From assembly GCA_037178855.1 (NCBI GenBank), contig JASJZC010000004.1:248001-312000 (forward strand): a stretch of 64,000 nucleotides of DNA. Direction: 5' to 3'. Position 1 is the stretch's first letter. The number at the start of each line of letters is the position of its first letter. The notes under the pieces are model-generated. The model did not search any database. It saw only the letters and a list, made by a program, of their open reading frames with translations, and was not told the DNA's origin. Positions 34,401 to 46,400 of the stretch are shown here, piece by piece. The position numbers and the translations under genes were made by a program. The stretch is from Oscheius sp. JU75. Its lineage: Eukaryota > Nematoda > Chromadorea > Rhabditida > Rhabditidae.

Positions 34401-37400
34401 GTCTCTGTAGCTGTGAATATGCGTCCTTCTGTTGCGAATGAGGCCGAAAAAGAGGGTCAGACTCAAGACAAAAGTTGCCACAATTCCACTGACAATACTG
34501 ATGTATTGGAGACAGTTGTAGATTTTGATTGGTAGCGGGTAGAATTCGGAACTCATAGTAATGTAGTAGTGATGGGAATCCGCCGACTTTGGGAATCAGC
34601 CTGTGTGAATGCTCACAGTGGGAAGAAAGTGCACTTCAGTTGAGACATTAGTTCCGCAGCTATTGCTATAGTGACGGAGAATCGGAGAAGGTGCTCACAA
34701 TCAAATATTTCTCAGACTCTAAGCAATTCTCTCTTTCTAAGTCTATGTGTGTGCAGCCTGTTGTAGACAGGGTTTGGTGCAAGCAACCCGCGTTCAATCC
34801 CGCCCGAGGACAAATATTTTGTTAAGTACTATGTTGTAGAGTTGAGTAAGAATACTCAATCATATTTGGAGGATTCCGGAGTCAGAACTAAGTTACAGTC
34901 CTTCAAAGTTTTAGCGCCAAAGTTGGTGTATTGCAAAGAGGCGCCACTTGGACCACACGACCCGGGTTCAATTTACATGGGTAACCAACGTCTTGAATAC
35001 ACTATTTTGTAAAGAACATGCTTAAGAATCGCTCACAACGTCTGATGTTGTCAGGTTAATAAAAAAATCTTGGCCTCTAAGGAAGATGGCCAACCTTGTT
35101 GAAATTTATTTCAAAATCGAAACTTTAACTGGTAGAGCGCGTCTATCCAATCTGCTCCAAACACTCCTCAAGAAATTTGAATACTGTAGGCTCCTCTTGA
35201 CAGAATTGTACAGTATGATCAGCTTCAGGGGTATGACCCAATAGTGCATTGCCACAGCCAGAGACAGCAAGCCCAAACGAACATTGAATCCTCCAATAGT
35301 GGTCATGTCTTTTGTCAAGGCGTATACGAGCCACGGGAGGATGAAAAATGTGTGGGCAAGAATCTGAATAGGGTGTTTGAAGCCTAAAAGTAGTCGCACC
35401 ATGAGTATCCAAGCCTTGGAGAGTCTCCTCTGCAAAATTATGGTGTGCTGGGAGAAGTTCTGTCTCCTGAACCAGCTGTTCAGTATAAAGACGCTTGGAA
35501 TTCCGATGAAGTAGACGAACAGCCACATGAAAGCGTAAATTGCCGAGCGTATGACGAATGTTGGTCTATCAGCATGTACGAGAGATTGACTTGTCAGCAT
35601 CAACTTCTTCGGATAAGTCGCATTCTCATCTAGACAGACCAAATTGCATAGTTCCTCCAGATGAACGTCTTTTTTTTCAACTGTGGCAATGTTGAAGGCT
35701 GCTGGGAAGACTGTGAAGAGGAAGAGACAGATACGGATGGTACGGGTCCAGGTGGGTCTGAAATACTGGATGGGGTCATTGACAGTTTTTAGTCAGTGTC
35801 TGTCACTCTGATGGACAGTTATAGGTGTTTTCTTATGTTTCCATCAATCTCTTTGTTAGCGTCCTCCCAATCATCCTGATTCTGTCAGCCTACCCGCTTA
35901 TCCTGCTCAATGATTGCTCCAGTTTCTCAGGAATCGCTTTTTTCATATGTATACTTTGTCCGATTCGTAGGCACAGCTTTGACTGACCTTTTGAGCACAG
36001 AAAACAGTCAAATTGGAGGATTCTTGACTCTACCGCTTGTGTTAGTGACGGTTTACATTCCCTAGCTACTCCATTCTTTCTAAGAGTTTTTCGTTCACGT
36101 ACTATCGTAATACTCTTTCTGTGATTCCCTGTTCAAGACCAACCTGACAAATGTGATCAGCTTGTAGACTATAAGTCCACCCAACAGACTGAATCCTAGT
36201 TGTAGACAGATATCGGTTGCTGCCACAAACAAAAATGATAGCCAGAGTGGGTAGACATCGCCCCAAATGAAAACAATAGTCCCACTTGGAATCGAAGCAG
36301 TCGGCCAGATGGTAGCTGCCGCGACTCCCGTTAAGAAACAGACCACAGTGAAGGGTATAATGATATCCTTGTAGCTATTAATATTAGTTCTCTTGTTCCG
36401 AATAAGACCGAAAAAGAGGAGAAGGCTCAAAACGGTAGCTGCTCCGATCCCACTGACAATACTGATGTATTGGAGACTGTTGTAGAACTTGATGGTTAGG
36501 GAATAGTCGTCGTGGTCCATGCTGATGAAATGACGAGAAAGATATGGTTTTTGGAATGCCAAGGCTGTGAGAATGTTCACATTGAGAGAATGCACTTCAG
36601 TTGAGCGAGAGATTAGTTCTACAGCAGTTGCTACAGTGACTGATGTTTGGGAAGTGTTCAGTTTTAGTTGCCTTGTCTGTAGATTGTTGTCAGGTTGTGG
36701 GAAAGGAAATGCATTTCGTACAAATTCATTTCAGAAAATCACTGTCCCTGAGAAAAAGAATTAGTATACTTCTACTTGACATCAACTGGGGGGGACTCAA
36801 TAGACATGGAAAATATTTATGTTTGTAGAGAATTAGGAGATGTTGTTTAGTTTTAGCGGAACGGGTATTAAAAAATCCTGGACTGTCCTAGAAGAGAAAG
36901 TACCATGATCAGCGATGAATTTCCATCCATTACAGATTACGATTGGCCCCAAGGTTCGGGGACATAATTCCATGTTTCATATGGTTTCTCCTGTCTAGAG
37001 CTATAATAATTTCAAATCTGGTACTATCTCAGCCTGCTCTTCAACGCTCTTCTTGCAATCCGCTCACTAAAAGTCTACTTAACACAAGCCCATCAATTTT
37101 CTTTAGAAATAAATATAGTAACTAATTACTAGAACTCTGACTCTGAATCCAAATAGCATGTGTGGCACGAAAATACTGTCAGCCGCAGGAGAATCTCATT
37201 AATCTCTTATTGTTACCACGGGTTTTGAGACAACTGCAATAGGAGGTAAGGAGGTAAGTTCTTGTAATCTGTAGTTACTGTACTCGGTCGGAAGGTCCTA
37301 GAGAATATCTCAACGAGAAGTCGGACTAGTCCAATTGAAGCTGGGAAATTTCAGCATGCTTCTAACTGAATAGTAGATGATGATAGATCGGATTGGGAAG

Positions 37401-40400
37401 ATCCAATAGATCATGCAGAGACAGATCTAAACTCGCATTCTTTGACGGAACTTTACCTCCTTACCGTGGTCAGGAACAGACACACCTGATCTCTATAGGT
37501 CCCTGACAGTTTCGTGGCCTGACCGTAGACGAAGCCAGGAAGGAAGCCTATGCATTGGAGAAAGATCTGAAGTGAGTATTTGAAAAAGTCCCTTGAACTC
37601 ACAATGGCTCCCCATGCCCTGAGCAATCGGGACTGGAGATGTCTGGTAGCCTGAGAGAAATGTCCTCTTTTGAACCAATGGCGGAGCAGTAACATGCAGG
37701 GTAGTCCCAGAACAATGGCCACCAAGAAGGTCAGATTGTCCAGGATCATGTAGGATAGCTAAAAATAGTACTCTTTCAACATGAGAGAAACTGACCAATC
37801 TTGGAGCCACATCCCTCATTGTCAAGCTCATAGGCCAACTGATATTCGCGTCTAGACAGATCAGATTGCAACTGGGAACCAGTTGAAGATTTGTGGATCG
37901 GACTATATAGGTCTGGTAGATGGGTCCGGGAAGAAGGAGAACGGGTAGAAGACAACGAAGAGTAGTTTCCCACTGGGGTCTGGAAACATTCTGTGAACCA
38001 TTGGCCTACGTTCCTGGCGGGACTTTTTGGAGGCTATCCACAAAGTCACACAAACTATCACCTATGCCGGTATTTCAACACATTTTGATAGTCTGGACTC
38101 GAGGACTCTACAAAGCTTCACCCATACTTTTTTCGGAAAACTGGTAAGTTCTGTAGCATCATGGTCGGAATACTGACCTTCTTCACTTTGTCCCAGAACT
38201 CAACATCTCCTAAATAAACATACCTCATCAATGTGATGCCTTTGTAAACCATGCCCACAGCTACCACTTCTGTAGCCAGTTTGATCATAAAGTTCCCGAG
38301 ATTCACAAAAATGTAGAGCAACCAATCTGGATAGTACTCCCCAAGGAAGAAGCCCTGTCCTGTGGGAAATGTTATATGCTGAAATTTGAAGTATTCAATT
38401 CACAACTGCAATATACCGCTCCGGTCGGGATGTAAAGCAATACTGTTAGTCCATTGGTCAGGCTCATCAAAAGGACAATGTCCACGTATTTGTTCTTTTT
38501 CTGGCTGAGTAGGATCCCCAAAACGACGGGGAAACTGTATACAATTGTGGCGATCCATGAGCTAATGAGGGTAATGTACTGGACACCGTTGGCTATTCTT
38601 ATGTAGGGAGGAAGGTCTGAAAACCTTGAGTCTTTCTTTGTCCATCTGCCTCTCTGTGTCTCTGGCTCTGCCTCTAAGTCTCTCTGTCTCTAACTCTATG
38701 TGTCTATGTGTCTGTCTTTCTGTCTTTCTGCTTCTCTGTCTCTCTCAATACAAACCTGTATCCATAATCAAAAATAGGATCAATTTTAAACAACAGTAGA
38801 AGCTGAAAATGCAGCCGGGAATGGGAATGTTTTCAGTCAGACAACTTTATATAAACAGTCGGATTATGCAGGAAGTTAGAATTTATAGATACTTATCCCT
38901 GAAGAATGGGACTTTTGTACTAGATGTTAATCCGGAGGGAAAAGGTTTTGTACGAGATGCCCTATGTTTCAAAAAGAATCAGCGCCTTGGAAGTAGTGAG
39001 TCAATTCTAAAGATTCTATAGCATAAATTTTGGTTCAGCAGAATTCAAAAATTTGTTTTCTCTCCGAGCCGGAATGGGTACTTTGATGATACACGGACGC
39101 AATTTCCATGAGTTTTTGGTTGCAGTCTTCTACAATAAAATAAATGCAATTCAAAACTTTTTTGCTGCTCCAATACTTCAGCGAATTTTTTTTTTGCTTC
39201 TTCTAATTATGATGTTTCTGCTAAAACATTAAGGAATGAGAACATTTGGGAAATGCGTTCGAATACCATCAAAGTACCCAGAGGTAGAACTGAAGCTGTC
39301 GTAGAGTTTTATTTATTGGAATCGATGAGATATCAAACGTTTATCAATTGACTTGAATATCTGAATCGATGTCACTGTCTCTGTCATATACTCCCTGTCT
39401 CTCTGCCAACTGGGCTTCGTTTTCCACTTTTCATCAACTACTCTGTCACTGTTTAACAGAACAGAGACAGACTCTACCGTCCTTTTCCTGTCAGTCATTC
39501 TTGTGTGTGTTAAGCAGTGAGTGTCATTCTGGATCAGTTGGCTTGAACATTCACATATGTCCTGCCTGTGTTAGTTTGTCTGTCACTCTCTTATTGCCCT
39601 ACACTCTGCACCAGTCAACTCTTTTGTTCATTCATTATTCTCTGAACTTTCCCCGGCCCTGTTCAATGGCAGTTCGGCCTGTATTTTTCAAACGTTCTGT
39701 TTCTCGATCGCTGTAACCACAGTGACTGAAATATATAAAGTCAAAAAGTGATTCTATTTCCAGCCTTGAAGTCTATTGTCAGTGATAGACGTGACATTTC
39801 CGCTCGAATACTTTGCCATTCCAAACTTGCGACCTTCAATTATCACGTGGGAGGAACTCACTCAAGTGGGAAAGCTTCCAGTTTTTACTCAATCGAGCCT
39901 GCAACACGGAAGTCTGTCAAGATAAACATGTACGTAAACTTTCATACTCAAAGACAACTATCGTGTTCTTGAATGGTGATTCACGGAGCTTACAGCCAGC
40001 GCTGTTGTAGACGTCTGTCTAACTTTGAACCTGTCCAGGAATCTCATAACCCATTTCGGGTATCTCAATAGTTTGCGGACGGTCCAGAAGATTATAATGC
40101 AACGAAGGGGGATTAGCCAGTAGACTATGATGACAGAGATCTGGAATATCCCTGTCACTGTCGTTATCTCTCTACCTACCGTAGTCAAAACCACAGTTGC
40201 TTGAGTAGCAATCGATGCTGGTAGGTACGGGGCCAGACGATAGACATTGTCTGGAAGGTAGAAGAAGAACTGGAGAAGAATCTAAATAGCAGACTGTTTC
40301 CTTTGTGACTCTTGTCCTACCATAGCCAGCCAAGCCTTCATCAATCTCCTCTGCAGACTCAGGGTTCTAGACGAGAAACCTCCTCTGTTGAACCATCTGT

Positions 40401-43400
40401 TTAGAATCAGAATGCTAGGAACACCGGCCACGACAACTATCAGATACATGAAGTAGTTTAGTCCATAGCTAAGGGTCTAAAATGGGTACAAGATTCCAAT
40501 GCGGCATGTCAACTGACCGCCTTCTCCGTGACATCCCTCATGTACTCTCTCGACGGTGACAGGACTGTCCAGTCGGGACAAATAAAGTCACAAGTGTAGG
40601 TGACCTGTACCTTGAACCTGTTCAGGTAGTAATTCTGAATCAGGGGTATGGGCAAGGTGATGCAGTACAGAAGGAGACGTGACGCCGAGGCATATTTGGG
40701 TTTCATCAGGAAAATGACCTTGTAGATCATGGAAATTGCCAATAATTCAGCCGAAATACTTGCCAGAAGATCGGCTACAGTAGCTAGGATAAAGACAAGC
40801 CAGGTTGGGTAGTTTTTGGCAAAGAGGTAGATCAATCCAGTGGGGAAGGTCAGGATCTGAAGATGTTTCAAATTGGAATGGTAGTTCTCAACTCAACACC
40901 AAGACATGGCTTTTCCAATTTTCCATGCTCTACAAAATTGTAGAGCAGATCAAAAACAATAATTTCGCAGAACATCGCAAAGCTGAAAGATCACCTTGAT
41001 CTTGATGCCAAAAACTGATGAAGTTAAGGACCAAAGCGCGTTACTGTTACTAACTGTGCCCTTTTGAATTCTCCTTCCAAAATCGATCGCTGCGTGATCA
41101 GGTGGCCGAGTGGTTAAGGCGTTGGACTGCTAATCCAATGGGGTTTCCCCGCGTGAGTTCGAATCTCATCCTGATCGAATCTTTTTCGCTTTTAGACTGA
41201 ACTGACCGGGAACAGAAAGGCGTACAGGAAAACAGCCACCAGATGAACAAAGGACAGGACCAGGAGTATGTCCTTGTACTTGTTCTGATTGTCTTTCGAG
41301 TACAGTAAACCAATGAAGACAATGAAGGAAAATACCAGGCCCGCGACAATTGCAACACCCTCAGTGGCATATTGTATGGAATTAAAAATCTTGACATATA
41401 GGAGATTCTCCGTCATTGAGCAGAAGAAAACGGTTGACTGCACCTCAAAGTTAAGGGCGGTGCTCTTTTTGAACCCCTGATTTCGGATCACGTGGGGGGA
41501 TACATTTTGTACGGAAGTTCTGCTTGTCCTAGATGACAGATGGGAATCTTGGCATCATTAGCCTTGAGTTTCTCACAGGGGGCAACAGAAACCTTAGGGA
41601 AAGCTCTCATGTTGACATGAGAGAGTATGATCTTTGTACAGAGATGTTTCGCGTTGACTGAACCTTCTACTGGTGTGGCAGTTTGAGCAAGAAACATCAG
41701 AAAGAGATGGACGAAGTAAGAAGTAGATTTGACTCTTTGATGGTCACTAAGCTCTCACACTCTGAAGAGTCTCCCAGAAGTTTAGCAGCATATCCGAGAG
41801 ATTGTCAACGATTTGATCATGACAAAACTTCAGTGTCTCTACAAAGGAAAAATACATTCGCATCGTCTTTCCCACTGACTGTTGGAAATGTCACGGTACA
41901 GTTACAGTACCGTCGGACTACCTAAACCGTTCAAAACAACCTACCTTGATAAGCCTGTCCATAACTTAGAAAATATGCTTTCTCATGACGCCGTCAGCCT
42001 TTCTATTTCCCAATTGTTCGTTGTCTACTTTTAACATCATCTTTCTTATCATCGAGGAATAAGGATCTTAAACCTTTGAATGTTTTCCTGCTGAGCAGAT
42101 GTTTCATAATAAGCCCTACGAAAACTGTCAAGAGTCACTCCTCTTTATGGGCAGCTGTCAGGGTGTTCCCAGCGAGCTCTGCCATTGTCAGAAGATTCAT
42201 TACTTTACGTGGCCGACAATCTTCCATCCATCTCAACGTTGATTATTGATCAAAGATCAGAATGTCCAGTTTCCAAAGTGCAGAGTTGTACAGTTTAATA
42301 ATCTCTTTTGTTCAAACTCAAAAGGTAGACAATGTAACAGCGGCAATAACTTTTGACAAGTCAACTCCGAACCCATGTCTTGCGCTCTGATAGCTTGCTA
42401 GTCGTCAGTGATCCCTCCGATTATGTTGTGGCTTTTGCAACTATTCCAAAGCGCTATTCTGTTACTTTTGCTGCGTCAGCGCCTCTCTCAAAGAGCACAA
42501 TGCCATGTGAACACCTTGTTATGTCTTTTTTGCGACAGATCTCTGGTGTATCGGAGATCTTGGAGATCTAGAAAGGGCAACTTCCTCATCAGAGCGGAGT
42601 TTTCTCGAGTATAGCTCGACCAATTTTGTTCGTGATTGAATCAGAGACTAATTGGTCACGTCTAGTGACCGTAAATTGTTCTTGTGACATAATACCAGTG
42701 TCATTTGACAAAAATCGATCGGAACTAGATGTCATGTCTCTCTGTTTCACTGTCTCTCTCAAAATTTTAAGATCTAACCCTTCATTCAAAGTCTCAATCC
42801 GAAAGATCTTGGGTATCCAGTTGATTCAAGCGACCAACTTTCCCTCTTGTGACCTTCTTGACCAAGCTGCTGACACAGATCGGCATCTTGAGAATATTCT
42901 TGCATGAAATGTACAGAATCCACATTTTGGCAGGGTAGGTCCAGCAGAATAGGATCACAGTAAACTGGAAGTTTTTGTTGTGAGAAATGAACTGACAGAC
43001 CTACCATCATGGCAGCTGGAAAAATATTGGTTCTAGCAAAAGAGTCAATAAAAGCGGCAACGCTAGATAAAAGGTAGGGGACAAAGGAAGAAAAGTGACC
43101 GATCATCTGAATCCGATACTGTAGGAATTTCTTGATTACTTACCAATGCTGCAAATGACCAAGTGAGCCTCTTCTGCATTTGAAGAGTTCTCTCGGAATA
43201 ATTGCCCTTTTTGAAAAACTTGTGCAATTTGTAGATGCAAGGAACACCGATGAATAGAACTGTTGAGAACATGAAGATGTCCAGGCCGTCCTGAAAATTT
43301 AGTTTATACTGCCTCTCTGTCTCTCAGTTTCTCTGTCGCTCTGACTTTCAGTCTCTCAGTCTCTCTGTATTCATATCTCTCCGACATTCTGTCTCTCGTT

Positions 43401-46400
43401 AAAAACCACCCACCCTTCCGGCTTCAATATCCCTCTTCTTTAAACTTTTGGGTTCAGTGTAGTTGTTCTCTGTGCAAATCAAATCACATGTCAATTGCCA
43501 CTGTAAGTCTGCCGTCCCCGCAAACATCTGATAGACTGGATAGGGTAGAATACTGAATAGTAGGAAGATACCGAACCTGGTCGCCCAGTGTGGTCTGCAA
43601 TTGTGAAATTTTGTTCTGGACTAAAACAAAATTTCACACCCGAACCATCTCTGTAAGTTACATGGGGAGACACTATGGAATGCTCTAAAGGACTCTCCCA
43701 TATCATCTGTGAAGACTTAATTTCGAGATGTCTCGAAGTATCATCGCTAACTGAGACAGTACGGGCTCAATAACTAGAGTAGAAAGGCTCAGACAAGAAA
43801 GTACGGGTGCGAATCGGGAAAAGGAAAGCAAACTCACTTTAAGACCAAGCAAGTCCTATACAGCATACAACCTGCCAACATCTCCACAGTCAGTCTCGAA
43901 AACAGAGCCTGGATCTCAAGCAGAACCACGGCCACTACTTCATTATACACAGGAGCCAGCTGATAGACCAGAGCGTATCCATGTCCGTCGATAGCGAAGA
44001 CCGGAAGCATTAGAAGTCCAACTATTCCAACTATCAACAAGGAAATAGACATGGCAATGATTGAGCTCTGATATCCGGCCAGAACTTTCTTGTCCGTGCT
44101 GATCAAACCGATTATAGTGATCAGAGCAAGCAGACACTGGAGAACTGATCCAGAAATCAGACTTAGATACTGTATGAAGTTGAAGAAACGTACAGGCAAG
44201 GGGTAGTCTGAATTGAGAGAGTACTGCTGGAGGTTCATAGCTTAGGGACAAGTACACGCGTGGTGATTTATACCGATTAGTCAGTATCTAGGAAACGCGT
44301 TCGCTACTTTGGAGCGATAAATAATTATGACTTATTGGGTTATGGAAGCTATTTAGTACGAGCGACGTGGTCTATTGGAGTCTCGTGGCAAGTTTTGAAA
44401 CTGTTGCAGCAATACAAAGCTTGAACAATACACAAGCACAACATCAAGACTCATTTTCCCGATCGTCAAAGATCCCTCAGCCCTAGACAGTTTGATGAAG
44501 GGCAAACTTCGTGTCTCTAACGCAGCTCCTGTCCCTTTTCAAAGCAAACGATTCTTTATGGCTAGTAAGAATTGCAATTGGACTGGCTTGGACTGAAAAC
44601 AGGACGACTGACTCTTGTGAGCAACTGACACGTGCGTTACCTTAGTGCTAAGATTTACAGCGACTTCTACATGCAAAACAGCAAGAATGGGGGCACTTCT
44701 TTTCTGGAAACTTGCATCCTATTACCCCTAGGCTTTTGAGACAGATTGAGTCGTTTTTCGAACTAACAACCACTTGTCTATTTCGAGCACTATCTTTAAC
44801 CATCGCATGCTTTTTAGCATTGACAATACTTTGTGAAACGGCAAAACTAGACGAGGTTTCAAGCTTGTGACTGACAGATGCATATCATTACACCCGAACT
44901 TTCAAGAAGATACTAACACTTACCTGACATACTCCTCCAAAAGTATCGTCTAGACCGGTAGTATAGATATCTGGAAGTTAAATATGACTACAAGAATACC
45001 CCCTCATTACTCTTTCCTTTTCACAGATTTCCTCGGTGACAGGCGCGCATCCGCGCTTCCTCCCACCTTTGAAATTACGGGTGTATTCACAGAATCTTGC
45101 ATGTGGTTACGCAACTTTTTCATCGACATAAATTGTCTATTTTCAGTGCCCAGCCACGACGGAGGATGTTAATGAGAAGGCGCCCAAGGAGCTCAAAGGA
45201 TTGCCTACGGTCATTTGGGTAAGGTTAGAGCGCGATAGAGATACAATGAGTTCAGAAAATCTGCCGAAATCCGACCTTCATCGTCTGCATCTTTGTGGGA
45301 ATCTTCGAGTCGATCATCATCAATGGCTTCGCTGCATTTATGCCAAAGATTCTGGAGACCCTGTTGAGTACAACGCCGATCTTTGCGTCGTATCTATCGT
45401 GTAAGTTTTTTTTAGGTTTCGAAAGCCTGTACATGGATGATATACTAATTTTTCGGTTAGACCAAAGTACTTGCAAGCTTTACGATGCTCTGCAAAGTTG
45501 TAGAGCATAAAGTCGTAGCCCTCGATCTGACATACTACTTTGCAGAAAATCATAAAGCTTGAAAGTGCTTTGATCAACCTGAAAAATTTGTCGAAAGTTT
45601 TGGACTTCTAGGTCACGTTCCAGTAACTTGGAACTTTGTCAGTTTTTTTGGTCATACCGCTTCTGTAGAGACACAAAAAAGTGGCGGAAGCTGTTTTGCT
45701 TACAACAACAAAGTGAACTAACCAAAAGTTTTCACGATAAAAAAAATTGCTGCTAATCACCAATCGCAACGTAAACCAACGACGGGAAAGTTTTGGAAAT
45801 GGTAAATACCGTTTGTACATACAAAAATACATACAAAATATGACCTTTTGCGATAGTACTTGTAGAATGCAAGGTCGAACAGAGAACATTAGCAATGATA
45901 CTAGAACCGCTTCAGAAACAGGTGAGCCAACTTGGCCGAATTGTTGAGTTGGTTAGCGCTCCGACTAAAAAACAAAAGGAGCGTAATTCCACCATCAAGT
46001 TCGACAGACGTTTTTGTCTTCACATATAAACCCTTTAGGCGGTTGGCTATTTGACAGAAATATCGTTTTTCACTAAATCTTAGCCATCAACTTTTTGCGC
46101 GAAATTTAAATGCGGTATCATTTGCTCGATCAGAACACATTAAAAATTTTAGCGGTCGTCATCTTCGCAGCAGCAACCGGTGTCATGGTTGGAGGAACGA
46201 TCATCCGACAGCTCAACCTACAGGTACTTTCTTTCCATTCCATATCCTCCCTTATGACTCCCCCAAAACCACTTTCCAGGTCGGCGGTATGCTGAAAATG
46301 ATCGTAGTCTGTCATGTGATCGCTCTCATCTTCACAACCGGACTTCTAATTCACTGTCCCCAGCGCCAATTCGTTGGGATTAACATGGGATATGAGGACA

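Larger units (their letters stand above)
23064..45146 (+). other. Giant SLCO intron 7 (22 kb) hosting an antisense receptor gene array
   Basis: Exon 7 ends ...KRHRAKDINQ and exon 8 begins CPATTEDVNEKAPKEL. Both are phase 0 and belong to one continuous OATP reading frame. Between them lie nine minus-strand seven-transmembrane receptor genes, a SUMO-like gene with fragments, tRNA-Ile and tRNA-Ser. The other introns of this gene range from 36 to 1,173 bp, so this one has grown enormously. Gaps between nested genes are filled with CT-rich simple repeats and decayed gene fragments. Confidence 0.85.
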
